Assembly (NCBI RefSeq): GCF_029360725.1
Contig: NZ_JARKMY010000002.1
Span: 124,001-188,000 of the forward strand
Origin: Chryseolinea sp. H1M3-3
Lineage (GTDB): Bacteria; Bacteroidota; Bacteroidia; Cytophagales; Cyclobacteriaceae
Direction: 5' to 3'
Length of the DNA stretch: 64,000 nt
Shown here: positions 44,749 to 54,192 of the stretch, piece after piece
Position numbering within the stretch: position 1 is the stretch's first letter
How the letters are laid out: every line of letters begins with the position of its first letter
Made by a program: the position numbers and the translations under genes
The notes under the pieces: generated by a model
What the model was told of the DNA's origin: nothing
Databases searched by the model: none
What the model saw: only the letters and a program-made list of their open reading frames with translations

Positions 44749-45597
44749 CTAGTCACAACATCCGGGTGCGCAACATCCAGCTGGTTTTTCAGCGTAAACA
44801 GTCACACTAAAAATCCCTGTTTTACCTGTAGTAAAATCCTGGATTTGCTGTGGTGATAAATAATCTTTTAGAATTTCTTCGGGGAGCGTAATTCGTTTTT
44901 CCTTCTGGACAATGATGTTGGCAAATCCTGCCTCTCGGATGATGGATAAGTATTCGTCCTTTTGAATAGCACCAGACACACAACCTGCATACATCTCCGC
45001 GCTCTTCTGCAAACCCTCCGGCAATTCGCCCACAAGAACGATATCGGATACACTAAAGTGACCTCCCTTTTTTAACACACGAAATGTTTCGGCAAAAGCT
45101 TGCTTTTTATCGGGTACCAGGTTTAGTACACAGTTACTCACCACGACATCGGCGACGTTGGACGCCAACGGTAAATTCTCAATGTCGCCTTTTCGGAACT
45201 CAACATTCTTATATCCTAACTTATCAGCGTTGAGTCTTGCTTTCTCAAGCATTTTGTCGGTAAAGTCAATGCCGATAACTTTTCCTTGGCTGCCTGTTAT
45301 TGAACGCGCTACAAAACAATCATTTCCCGCACCCGATCCCAGGTCAACAACTGTATCTCCTGCTTTTATTTGTGCAAATGCTGTAGGCAGGCCACAGCCG
45401 AGTCCCAGGTCGGCATCTGCAACATATCCTTCCAATGGGGTGTAATCATCTGCCATTACTTTGAAGTCCACTGTTGCGCACCCACCGGTTGCACCACAGC
45501 AGCTGGATTCATTCAATTCCTTTTCTTGCTCAGCGATCTTGCTGTATTTCTCCTTAACAATTTCTTTGAGTGCTTCACCTGTCGCCGTCGGTTTCAT
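44749..45597 (-). CDS. arsM: arsenite S-adenosylmethionine methyltransferase
   Basis: ArsM methylates arsenite using SAM. The SAM-binding motif DLGSGAGND lies at 85-93. Cysteines at about 33/34 (ESSCCGATGGC), 40, 68 (LGCGLP), 156 (SNCVLN) and 208 (YAGCVSG) include the arsenic-binding set. The C terminus ends in a GCCAPGCCD Cys-rich tail. An ArsR-like palindrome lies 28-39 bp upstream of its start, between it and arsR. Its spacing from the arsC-like gene is 84 bp. Confidence 0.95.
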   Translation of the reverse strand: MKPTATGEALKEIVKEKYSKIAEQEKELNESSCCGATGGCATVDFKVMADDYTPLEGYVADADLGLGCGLPTAFAQIKAGDTVVDLGSGAGNDCFVARSITGSQGKVIGIDFTDKMLEKARLNADKLGYKNVEFRKGDIENLPLASNVADVVVSNCVLNLVPDKKQAFAETFRVLKKGGHFSVSDIVLVGELPEGLQKSAEMYAGCVSGAIQKDEYLSIIREAGFANIIVQKEKRITLPEEILKDYLSPQQIQDFTTGKTGIFSVTVYAEKPAGCCAPGCCD

Positions 45598-45624
45598 ATT
45601 TTATTTTTTAGGTTAATGTATTAT

Positions 45625-45636
45625 CGTAATATTACG
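45625..45636. promoter_or_regulatory. probable ArsR operator (arsM)
   Basis: CGTAATATTACG is a perfect 12-bp palindrome 27 bp upstream of the arsM start, in the arsR-arsM gap. Its 13-bp flank TTATCGTAATATT recurs inverted upstream of arsR. Confidence 0.75.
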
Positions 45637-45659
45637 TTATCATAAAGCAAAAAAAACGA

Positions 45660-45989
45660 CTAGCAACAGTCATTCTTTCTGACATACTTCGAAAACATGT
45701 TAATGAATATCTCCTTTGCATCTTCCCAGACATTTTCGTCGATGCAATAATTTACCTTCGGACCTTCAACTTCCCCTTTGATAATTCCTATCTGCTTTAA
45801 CTCTTTCAAATGTTGTGTAATGGTAGATTGAGAAAGTGGCAGAACATCCACCAAATCGTTACAAATACAAGTTTTATTATCCAGAATGTATTCTAGTATC
45901 GCTACACGTGCGGGATGGTCAAATGCTTTTGCCAAAGTTGCAATCTTGTTTTGGCGTTTCTTAAATAATTCGGACTTGGTGATTCCCAT
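45660..45989 (-). CDS. arsR: ArsR-family metalloregulator
   Basis: Winged-helix repressor of 109 aa that releases DNA when arsenite binds. The Cys pair C41/C43 in TCICNDL is the ArsR-type sensor motif, and the recognition helix is SQSTITQHLKEL. A terminal Cys-Cys gives another possible ligand pair. ATG 45989 is preferred; the frame is open to 46046. First gene of the arsenic operon, with a matching operator upstream and another before arsM. Confidence 0.94.
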   Translation of the reverse strand: MGITKSELFKKRQNKIATLAKAFDHPARVAILEYILDNKTCICNDLVDVLPLSQSTITQHLKELKQIGIIKGEVEGPKVNYCIDENVWEDAKEIFINMFSKYVRKNDCC

Positions 45990-46348
45990 AGTATTGCTAT
46001 AATGCAATATTACGATAAAAGGTTCGGAAATTGAAAAAAAAATCATTTTTAGCTTTCCAATAGAAAATTAGGCCACGATAGTGACTAGTTCCAGAGTCCT
46101 GGAATACTATTTCAGAATGATATAGGGCCTTAATGGTGTGTATTCCGCAGGTTCCATTTTGCTTACAAATAATCTGGTTTGACAATATTAAAAAGGATAC
46201 TGTCATTCATTAGCCGATATGCGTTATTTCGGTTCGTATGATGGTTGCTTTAAATTCTTGCCCAAGCCAGGCTCTAAGTGAAAATATTATTAAAAATTAC
46301 AACAACAATTCAAGCAAAATTTTAAATTCAGCATTGTTAAAACAAAAG
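45990..46348. other. intergenic region between arsR and the CBM9-like gene
   Basis: Holds the arsR operator and a 6-bp hairpin TTCCAG-4 nt-CTGGAA (46089-46104). No coding sequence of interest is seen; the frame of the next gene is open from 46238, but its first 37 residues look non-coding. Confidence 0.5.
46003..46018. promoter_or_regulatory. probable ArsR operator (arsR)
   Basis: TGCAATATTACG plus ATAA lies 13 bp upstream of the arsR start. AATATTACGATAA (46006-46018) is an exact inverted copy of 45621-45633, upstream of arsM. It is one half-site short of the perfect palindrome. Confidence 0.72.
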
Positions 46349-47062
46349 ATGATGCAAAGATTTTTCCTGGTGCTATGGATGGTGGTCGCGTTTAAGATTG
46401 GTCTTTCACAACAAAGTGCCGGAACCATCACTGCAAAATATACAGACGATTTCAATTTAAGCGGCGAGGGTAAAAATAGCGCGTGGGAAAAAACGGCGTG
46501 GATACCAATGACTGCGTCGGAAGCGAATGAGGCAAGAAAAACGGGTGTCAAGGTGCTGTATTCGAAAACCGGAATTTATTTCTTGTTCAATAATGAAGAT
46601 GAAGTTTTAACAGCTTCAAAAACTGCTGATTTTGAAAGGCTCTGGCTTGAAGATGTGGCCGAAGTTTTCCTTTGGACGGATACGACCTCGACGGTTTATT
46701 TTGAATATGAAATCTCTCCACTGAATTACGAGTTGCCCATACTTATTCCGAATTTTGATGGCAATTTTTTGGGCTGGCGTCCGTGGGAGTATGAGGGGGA
46801 GCGAAAAACCAGGCACATGACGAGCGTGGACGGGGGAGCTAAGAAAACCGGGAGCAAGATTAAAGCGTGGTACGCCGAATTCTTTATTCCGTATGCATTG
46901 ATGAGTCCATTAAAAAATGTTCCTCCAAAGAAAGGGACAGTATGGAAAGTAAACATGTATCGCGTAGATCATGATCATAACAAAAAAGTAAATTGGTTTT
47001 GGAAGAAACCGGAAACAAATTTCCATCAGTTTACAAAATTCGGAAAGCTCGTCTTTGAATAA
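46349..47062 (+). CDS. secreted CBM9-like carbohydrate-binding protein
   Basis: A signal peptide (QRFFLVLWMVVAFKIGLS) precedes a 210-residue domain typical of the family-9 carbohydrate-binding module-like group (TDDFNLSGEGKNSAWEK, LWLEDVAEVFLW, YFEYEISPLNYEL, FIPYALM). ATG 46349 or 46352 places the signal first; the frame is open from 46238. The ligand is unknown, and sugar binding is inferred. The DUF5107/TPR gene follows after 260 bp. Confidence 0.82.
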   Translation: MMQRFFLVLWMVVAFKIGLSQQSAGTITAKYTDDFNLSGEGKNSAWEKTAWIPMTASEANEARKTGVKVLYSKTGIYFLFNNEDEVLTASKTADFERLWLEDVAEVFLWTDTTSTVYFEYEISPLNYELPILIPNFDGNFLGWRPWEYEGERKTRHMTSVDGGAKKTGSKIKAWYAEFFIPYALMSPLKNVPPKKGTVWKVNMYRVDHDHNKKVNWFWKKPETNFHQFTKFGKLVFE

Positions 47063-47322
47063 AAATTAAACAGATGGGCGTTTTCACCTTTTTGTAATCT
47101 TATTGTTGAAGAAAGCGCCGTAGATCCTACTGGGTAACTCAGAAGCACGAAACATGCACACATCCTAACGAGTCTTAATGCACAGGGCACGCTAAACGCA
47201 GTGCAACAGTAAGATCAAAAAGCGATAATCTACAAGATTTCATTTTATACCGTAAGCAATTAAACTAAGTTAATTTTATTACTTTGTTTTAATTAAATGG
47301 CGTATTACAAAATCTTTCGGGT

Positions 47323-50300
47323 ATGATTCGTTTTCGGTTTACAGTCTTTTTATTTTTTTATGCTGCACCTATTCTCCTTTCAGGCCAAACGCCATCCAGT
47401 ATTACAGAAGCTTACAGGGAAATTTTAACCTATCCTTTTGATGATCCTAATCCAGTTGTGAATGGAAGTACAAAGGCTATAAAAATATTTCCCTATACCA
47501 CGTTTGATGGTTATAGCAGCAAAGGAAGCATGCAAAAGTGGAAAGTCGTGAAACTGGAAAACGACTACATCGAAGTCTATGTGTTGCCGGAAATAGGAGG
47601 GAAGATCTGGGGCGCAATCGAAAAATCTACCGGAAAAGAATTTATCTATCGCAATGAGGTAATCAAATTTAGAAACATTGCCATGCGGGGACCATGGGCA
47701 TCGGGTGGTATTGAATTTAATTTTGGGATCATCGGTCATCATCCTTCAACATCAAGTCCTGTTGATTATACCACCAAAAAAAATGACGACGGTAGTGTTA
47801 GTTGTATTGTAGGGAATCTTGATCTGCCGTCTCGAACCCACTGGCGTGTAGAGATAAGGTTACCAAAAGACAAGGCATATGTGGAGACAAGAGCATCGTG
47901 GAACAATCCGACACCCATTCATCAGTCTTATTACAATTGGATGACTGCCGCAGCAATCGTAACCGATGATCTAGAATTCTACTATCCCGGTAACCTTGCA
48001 TTGGAGCATGATGGTTCACCAACGTTATGGCCAGTGGATGCCGAAGGACGGGATCTGGCTAAATATAAAAATAATGCTTTTGGTTCTCATAAGTCTGTTC
48101 ACACCGTTGGTGAATACAACGATTTCATGGGAGGCTATTATCACAAGTCTAAATTTGGATTTGGTCACTGGGCTTTGTACGACGAAATGCCTGGACATAA
48201 ACTTTGGCTTTGGGCACTATCAAGGAATGGTGGTATATGGGAAGATCTCCTCACAGATGGAGACGGTCAATACATGGAGTTTCAGGCAGGCCGCTTATTT
48301 GATCAGTATTCGCCGTCAGCCACAACCAAAAGTGTTCTTACACAGGTTCCATTTTCACCGGGAGTAACAGATCGTTGGTCGGAGATCTGGTTTCCCGTAA
48401 AAGAAATTGGGGGCTTGAATGAAGTGTCTCCACATGGCATTCTTTCTGTAAAACACGAAAATGCCCAGCTTCAGATTGGAATAAATTCCCTGGCGTTTGC
48501 TGACGCCATAGTAGAAGTCAGATCAAACGGAAAAATCATTCTTACCGAAAGTACCAAGTTTAAGCCTATGGATGTGTGGATTAAATCGGTACAGCTAGAC
48601 GAAAAGATTCCATACGAAATCACAGTAAAGGGAATGGATCTTCGATATCATTCGGACAAGAAGAACATGCTGAAGCGCCCCTTTACGGCATTTTCTACAC
48701 CTAAAAAATTTACACAAGATGCGCTTTATCGAGAAGGTGTAGAGTATAAGGAATACCGGGAATACGACAAAGCTTTGCTGACATTCAGGCGATGTCTTAG
48801 CAACGACTCATTGCATTTTGGTTCTCTCAATAATCTGGCAGAATTACATTATAGAAGTGGGTTTTACGATTCGGCCCTTACTTATCTGAACAAAGTTTTG
48901 CGTCATGATACCTATGATTCTAAAGCTAATTATCTCGCTGGGACTTGTTACAAAGCGAAAGGTGATCTCGTTAATGCCTTAGAATCATTTGGATGGGCTG
49001 CACGATCAACCGAATTTCGCTCTGCTGCTTATGCACACATGGCCGGTATAAAAATTCAGGAAAGTGATTATCATCTTGCGGAACATTATGCACAACAATC
49101 GTTGAGCTTTAACAAATACAACTTCAATGCACTGCACAACCTTGCAGTGATCTATCGAAAATTAAATAGCCGGGAACATGCGGAGAAGATACTGAACGAG
49201 ATTGTCGAATATGATCCGTTGAATCATTTTGCGCACTATGAAAAATCGCTTTTAACTAAGTCTCCTGAAGACCTCGAAGCGTTTAAAAACCTTGTAAGAG
49301 GCGAATTTCCGTATCAGAGTTATCTTGAGATAGCACTGGAATATATTTCTCTTGGTTTAGAAAAAGATGCGATTGATTTACTTGCGATTGCACCCCAGCA
49401 TGTGCTAGTCAAAATATGGAGCGCTTATTTGAAAAAAGACAGCAATCAGCTCAACGACATCGCTACTGCTTCGGCGGCGTTTGTTTTTCCATATAGGACA
49501 GAGACAATAGCTGCACTTGCGTGGGCCACAACAGAAAACAACAACTGGAAATTCAAATATTTTCTCGGCTTGAATTATTATGCTTTGCAACGGCACGATG
49601 AATCGATAAAATTATTTCGGGCCTGTGCACAGGATGCGGACTATGCACCGTTTTATTTAACACGGGCAAACTTTGATCAAGGTTCAAAACAGAGGCTAGC
49701 TGATCTTCAGTTAGCAAACCGCATGGCACCCGAAGAGTGGAGAACATGGAGTTACCTTATTAGTTACTTCGAAAGCGCTGGCGATTTTAAACAGCAACTT
49801 GCTATCGCAAGCCAGGCAGCCAAAAAATTCAGACATAGTTATACGCTCGGTTTCGAATACGCCAAGGCATTGCTCAACAACGGCCGGTATGAAGCGTCAG
49901 TCAACGTGTTAAAGAAACTTAACATATTGCCGTTTGAAGGATCGAGCGAGGGAAAAGATATTTTTGAACAAGCCACGTTGCTGTGGGCAATCGATCTTAT
50001 ACAAAACAAAAAATATAAAAACGCATTAATTCAGATTGAGGCATCACGACAATGGCCGGAAAATCTTGGTGTTGGAAAACCTTATGATGTGGATAATAGG
50101 ATTCAGGATTATCTGACAGCCTATTGTTTTGATAAACTAGGAAGGCACAGTGAAGCCGTTGAATGGAATAATAAGGTTATCGATTATACAACGGTAGCGC
50201 TCGCGGAGCCATCTGTAAATAACATTTTACCCATTATGATTTATTTTAAAAAAGGTGAGCAAGAAAAAGCCGATGCATTATTACGTCAGTTAAAGACGAC

Positions 50301-50436
50301 GCCGGATGCCAATCGGCCACTGCAGCGTTGGGTTATTGCTACGGCTGAAAAAGATGTCGTTACGCTTAATGCACTCGAGCGCGAACTGAAGGGAAACAAG
50401 TATGTGGATATTATGCAAAAAATTCTAAGGCTGTAA
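47323..50436 (+). CDS. secreted DUF5107 and TPR-repeat protein
   Basis: A signal peptide (MIRFRFTVFLFFYAAPILLSG) precedes a DUF5107 domain (about 40-340) with ENDYIEVYVLPEIGGKIW, WPVDAEGRDL and HWALYDEMPGHKLW segments. This fold is related to galactose-mutarotase-like sugar-binding domains. From about residue 470 onward tetratricopeptide repeats fill the protein (EGVEYKEYREYDKALLTFRRC, YDSALTYLNKVL, SFNKYNFNALHNLAVIYRKL). 1037 aa, probably periplasmic or surface. Might act with the CBM9-like neighbour in glycan handling; this is inference. Confidence 0.85.
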   Translation: MIRFRFTVFLFFYAAPILLSGQTPSSITEAYREILTYPFDDPNPVVNGSTKAIKIFPYTTFDGYSSKGSMQKWKVVKLENDYIEVYVLPEIGGKIWGAIEKSTGKEFIYRNEVIKFRNIAMRGPWASGGIEFNFGIIGHHPSTSSPVDYTTKKNDDGSVSCIVGNLDLPSRTHWRVEIRLPKDKAYVETRASWNNPTPIHQSYYNWMTAAAIVTDDLEFYYPGNLALEHDGSPTLWPVDAEGRDLAKYKNNAFGSHKSVHTVGEYNDFMGGYYHKSKFGFGHWALYDEMPGHKLWLWALSRNGGIWEDLLTDGDGQYMEFQAGRLFDQYSPSATTKSVLTQVPFSPGVTDRWSEIWFPVKEIGGLNEVSPHGILSVKHENAQLQIGINSLAFADAIVEVRSNGKIILTESTKFKPMDVWIKSVQLDEKIPYEITVKGMDLRYHSDKKNMLKRPFTAFSTPKKFTQDALYREGVEYKEYREYDKALLTFRRCLSNDSLHFGSLNNLAELHYRSGFYDSALTYLNKVLRHDTYDSKANYLAGTCYKAKGDLVNALESFGWAARSTEFRSAAYAHMAGIKIQESDYHLAEHYAQQSLSFNKYNFNALHNLAVIYRKLNSREHAEKILNEIVEYDPLNHFAHYEKSLLTKSPEDLEAFKNLVRGEFPYQSYLEIALEYISLGLEKDAIDLLAIAPQHVLVKIWSAYLKKDSNQLNDIATASAAFVFPYRTETIAALAWATTENNNWKFKYFLGLNYYALQRHDESIKLFRACAQDADYAPFYLTRANFDQGSKQRLADLQLANRMAPEEWRTWSYLISYFESAGDFKQQLAIASQAAKKFRHSYTLGFEYAKALLNNGRYEASVNVLKKLNILPFEGSSEGKDIFEQATLLWAIDLIQNKKYKNALIQIEASRQWPENLGVGKPYDVDNRIQDYLTAYCFDKLGRHSEAVEWNNKVIDYTTVALAEPSVNNILPIMIYFKKGEQEKADALLRQLKTTPDANRPLQRWVIATAEKDVVTLNALERELKGNKYVDIMQKILRL

Positions 50437-50590
50437 AGTTATCAGCATCTTCAGATTCGGACGCTGCCCTCAGATTTTACCATTAATATATTTTCGTACT
50501 CGATAACTTACTGAGGGAGTTACTTAATGAGAGTATCTTATACGTGGCTTACTTAATTTAAAAAAGGTAGTGCCAACAAACCATGGCATG

Positions 50591-51535
50591 TCAGGACAAA
50601 GTCAACATGCGCGCTAATGCCTGTGCGGCTTTCAACCGAACAGCTTCATCCACGTGCACGGTGGGCTGTTCTAATAAAAGACTTTGGTACAACTTCTCCA
50701 TTGTATTCATTTTCATGTATGGACATTCACTGCAGGCACAAGTGTTGTCCTCGTAACCGGGCGCCGGTATCAACGTTTTATCTGGTACTTCTTTATGCAT
50801 TTGGTGTAGGATGCCAGCTTCGGTCGCCACAATAAATTCGTCACATTGATTCTGCCGGACAAAATCGATCATGCCTTTGGTTGATCCGATGTAGGAGGCA
50901 ACTTTGAGGATATGCGGCGGTGATTCCGGATGCGCAATGAATCTCGCTTTCGGATTCGTGCGATGAAGTTCCAGGATTTTATCGATTGAAAAATTTTCAT
51001 GTACCATACAACTGCCGTTCCATAACAGCAAGTCACGACCCGTTTGCTGAATTAAATACTTCCCTAAATTTATATCAGGTGCAAAAATTATTGGTTTCTC
51101 GGTCTTTATTGATTTGATAATCGTTACTGCGTTCGATGAAGTACATACGACATCACTCATCGCTTTTATTTCTGCGCTGCAATTAATGTATGTTACTACA
51201 GGTGAGCCGGGATGTTGTTCTATAAATGCGCTGAATTTATCAGGAGGACAAGAGTCAGCCAATGAGCAACCAGCCATTAAATCAGGAAGCAAGACTTTGC
51301 GTGAAGGGTTAAGTATTTTAGCCGTTTCGGCCATAAAAAAAACACCCGCCACTACTAAAATATCGGCGGTCGAAGTAGCCGCAAACTGGGCCATTTGCAG
51401 GCTGTCGCCCACCATATCAGCGACATCCTGAATGTCTGGATCTTGATAGTAGTGCGCAAGTATGAGAGCGTTTTTGCGCTTCTTTAATTTTTTTATTTCT
51501 GATGAAATGGTTTGTGATGCTGGCAACGCTGTCAT
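50591..51535 (-). CDS. nadA: quinolinate synthase
   Basis: Condenses iminoaspartate and dihydroxyacetone phosphate to quinolinate in de novo NAD synthesis, using a 4Fe-4S cluster. The cluster cysteines appear at about C90 (LMAGC), C176 (NGSCMVHE) and C271 (CSECPYM). HYYQDPDIQDVADMVGDS is the N-terminal signature. ATG 51535 is preferred; the frame extends upstream to 51625 with less plausible residues. Length about 314 aa is normal. It is divergent from nadB. Confidence 0.95.
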   Translation of the reverse strand: MTALPASQTISSEIKKLKKRKNALILAHYYQDPDIQDVADMVGDSLQMAQFAATSTADILVVAGVFFMAETAKILNPSRKVLLPDLMAGCSLADSCPPDKFSAFIEQHPGSPVVTYINCSAEIKAMSDVVCTSSNAVTIIKSIKTEKPIIFAPDINLGKYLIQQTGRDLLLWNGSCMVHENFSIDKILELHRTNPKARFIAHPESPPHILKVASYIGSTKGMIDFVRQNQCDEFIVATEAGILHQMHKEVPDKTLIPAPGYEDNTCACSECPYMKMNTMEKLYQSLLLEQPTVHVDEAVRLKAAQALARMLTLS

Positions 51536-52058
51536 TGTTACAAATATTTTAGAAAGCACCTGGTTGTTTCTGCCTTGATGAGTTATTCTGTATAATAATT
51601 GGATGAATTCCCGCGAACGATGCATCCACTGAGGCCCGTTATTTTTATCGCCCCAAATTACCGTAAATAAAAGATAAAAATATCTTTTATTGTTAGTTTT
51701 GCATAATTTTAAACCGATAGATTAATCATGACCCAATTGAGTGGAAACAGGTGATGGCAGCCGGCATAAGTTATAATATAAATTTTAAGATTTGAATTGA
51801 GGGCTAAATCGTTGGGTGAACCTTTATAGAAAGTTGGGATGAAGAATTTCACGGATGTAGTTGGACGGCCATATTTAACCTGTTTATGAAATCGTTTCCA
51901 ATGGGAGGAATTATTTGATAGTAGATAAGGATAAAGTAGTCTTTAAATTCATTGCTATTTGAGAGTGGGGATGTAAGCAAATTACTTCCACTAAGAAGTG
52001 TAACGAGTTATAATAAAACCGATGCCCAAGCAAAGAAAATATTGTAAGGATGTTTGAA
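51536..52058. other. divergent nadA-nadB intergenic region
   Basis: A 520-bp AT-rich region without a convincing gene. It contains the inverted repeat at 51666-51691, a -7-like TAGTTTTG at 51694-51701 on the plus strand, and an AAGGA at 52046-52050 that is a plausible ribosome-binding site for the ATG at 52059. nadC is not present here. Confidence 0.6.
51666..51691. promoter_or_regulatory. inverted repeat in nadA-nadB region
   Basis: AATAAAAGATA and TATCTTTTATT are perfect 11-bp inverted arms separated by AAAA, 130 bp upstream of nadA and 2 bp before TAGTTTTG. It may be an operator for a NAD-responsive regulator such as NrtR; this is inference. Confidence 0.55.
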
Positions 52059-53621
52059 ATGGAAAATCAAGATTACGAGACGGATATACTGATTGTTGGA
52101 GCTGGTATTGCTGGCCTGTCAGTGGCAATAAAGTTGTCAACGAGGTTTCCTGAAAAAAACATAACACTCATTTCAAAAGACAGACCGGGGGAATCAAATA
52201 CCCGTTACGCGCAAGGCGGTATTGCTACAGTAATAAATGCAGTGGACGATTCATTTGAGCAACACATTCAAGATACACTGGATGCCGGAGGTGGTCTGTG
52301 CCGTCGCGAGGTAGTTGAAGCAGTTGTGCGGGAGGCTCCCGAGCGTCTGGCGGAGGTGATCGCCTGGGGCACCGATTTTGATCGGGATGACGCCGGTAAA
52401 CTTGTCTTAGGTCTGGAAGGTGGTCACTCAGCGCATCGTATAGTGCATGTAAAAGATGAAACAGGGTTTGCCATTGTGCATTCACTGCTAAGAAAATTAG
52501 ATGGGCTACCCAACGTGCAGGTGTTGTGGCGCACCCTCGCTGTTGATTTATTGACTGAGAATTCAGAAGAGGGACGGGTCTGTAACGGAATCACATATGT
52601 AAACAAGCTAGACAATCATTTAAGAATAATGCAGGCCTCCTTCACCGTGCTTGCAACGGGTGGTATCGGTCAGGCCTATGCTTTGACTACAAATCCATCC
52701 ATTGCTACAGGCGATGGCATTGCGATGGCCCATCGTGCCGGAGCTTCTATTGACAACATGGCTTTTGTCCAATTTCATCCCACGTTGCTGAATGTACGAA
52801 TGGATGACGTTGCTTTTCTGATCTCCGAGGCATTGCGTGGCTTTGGTGCACGCCTTGTTTCAAATAATAACAGGCGATTTATGTTTGATTACGATGTTAG
52901 AGGTGAGCTTGCTCCCCGGGATATTGTCGCGCGTGCCATCTATCTCGAATCGCAAAATCATCCCATATATCTTGACTGCAGGCATCTGCCAAGCAATTCG
53001 CTAAAGCGTCAATTTCCCAAAATTTATCAGACATGTCTTTCTCTTGGGATTGATATCACCCGGGAAAAAATTCCTGTGACACCTGCAGCCCACTATCTCT
53101 GCGGAGGCATTGTTACAAACATGAAGTCACAGACTGATATCAAAAATCTATATGCTATCGGCGAATGTGCGTGTACCGGTCTGCACGGAGCGAATCGACT
53201 CGCTTCTAACTCGCTGATTGAAGCGTTGGTATTTGCTCACCGATGTTACATGGACATTAGCGAACGGATGTCTCACCAAAAATCTCCATTACGTATAGTC
53301 CAACGTAAATATGGCAGCCATTTACCTGATGAGTCCCAACTCAGGAATATCCGGCAAGCAATGAAAGTTATTATGGTAAATTCAGCAGGTATTGTCCGCT
53401 CATTCGCGTCCATGAGGGAGGGACTTGAAAAGTTAAAGGAATTTCATTGTCAGGTCGAGGAAATGCTGGAGGTCTCAACACCAAACTGGCTGTTGTATGA
53501 AATACGAAACTTGCTGACAGTCGGAATGCTAATTCTACAGCAGGCATTGGATCTAAATGAGAACCGCGGCTCGCATCATAACTGTGATTTAGAGGAAAAT
53601 CCAATCAGTTTAACAAACTGA
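52059..53621 (+). CDS. nadB: L-aspartate oxidase
   Basis: FAD enzyme that oxidises L-aspartate to iminoaspartate, the substrate of NadA. The FAD motif GAGIAG lies near 14-19, TRYAQGGIA near 48-56, and the catalytic-domain segment HFxPTLL appears as FVQFHPTLLNV. The GIVTN and ECACTGLHGANRLASNSLIEAL segments are the family's C-terminal signatures. ATG 52059 is preferred because AAGGA lies 8 nt before it; ATG 52050 in the same frame is an alternative. Length about 520 aa is normal. Confidence 0.95.
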   Translation: MENQDYETDILIVGAGIAGLSVAIKLSTRFPEKNITLISKDRPGESNTRYAQGGIATVINAVDDSFEQHIQDTLDAGGGLCRREVVEAVVREAPERLAEVIAWGTDFDRDDAGKLVLGLEGGHSAHRIVHVKDETGFAIVHSLLRKLDGLPNVQVLWRTLAVDLLTENSEEGRVCNGITYVNKLDNHLRIMQASFTVLATGGIGQAYALTTNPSIATGDGIAMAHRAGASIDNMAFVQFHPTLLNVRMDDVAFLISEALRGFGARLVSNNNRRFMFDYDVRGELAPRDIVARAIYLESQNHPIYLDCRHLPSNSLKRQFPKIYQTCLSLGIDITREKIPVTPAAHYLCGGIVTNMKSQTDIKNLYAIGECACTGLHGANRLASNSLIEALVFAHRCYMDISERMSHQKSPLRIVQRKYGSHLPDESQLRNIRQAMKVIMVNSAGIVRSFASMREGLEKLKEFHCQVEEMLEVSTPNWLLYEIRNLLTVGMLILQQALDLNENRGSHHNCDLEENPISLTN

Positions 53622-53928
53622 TGGTGAGTTGTAGAAATTTGCAGCATCCTAAGTTGTAGTTGGTACACTGGAGATATGAAATATCGTGTTTCTACAATTT
53701 CTAAAATCGTAGATAAGGTTAATGTTACAAAATTTACAACTTATAAAGCTGCTGTAATGCTGCCTCCGAAGTGGCTGTATTTGGCTATGGAGAGATTTTC
53801 AAATCAGGGTACCTTTTGCATCTGAATTAATAAATACAGAGCAAGGGCTATTCATATCTTACGCAAAAAAAGAATTACAAATCACGCTGCAGTTGGAATT
53901 AGCTTACCAAGTAATTGCTTCCTGACTT

Positions 53929-53953
53929 CTAAGGGATTTCCCTTAGGGGTTTT
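53929..53953 (+). terminator. weak hairpin terminator candidate
   Basis: CTAAGGG, a 4-nt loop and CCCTTAG, followed by GGGTTTT, 308 bp after nadB. The stem is perfect but the T tract is short. Confidence 0.4.
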
Positions 53954-54164
53954 ACCCACAGGAACTTTTAAATGCGGTGTCAAATGTAACCACCTCAATA
54001 CTTTAGTCTGGATGATTTTATTCTCTTATGTCTCGCTATTCAGTTTCCAAGAAAAAAATTAAAAATCCGATTCAATTGCGTGGTGTGACCCTATCAAATT
54101 TTAATATCGGTGTTATCACATATTTTTTACGGATGTGTCAGTCTTTTTAAAAAATGTCCCTGGA

Positions 54165-54182
54165 CCGAAATTTTTGTTTCGG
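54165..54182 (+). promoter_or_regulatory. leader hairpin before the hybrid kinase start
   Basis: CCGAAA, a 6-nt loop and TTTCGG form a hairpin ending 10 nt before the ATG at 54193. It could affect translation initiation. Confidence 0.35.
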
Positions 54183-54192
54183 AATATGACAT

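Larger units (their letters stand above)
53622..54192. other. intergenic region between nadB and the hybrid kinase
   Basis: No convincing gene in about 570 bp. A 49-codon ORF at 53676-53825 lacks other support. The hairpin at 53929-53946 and a second hairpin just before the next start codon are the only structures seen. Confidence 0.5.

Noticed and set aside
53676-53825. 49-codon ORF in the nadB-hybrid kinase gap
   Set aside because: No recognisable domain, signal or ribosome-binding site; too short to separate from chance.
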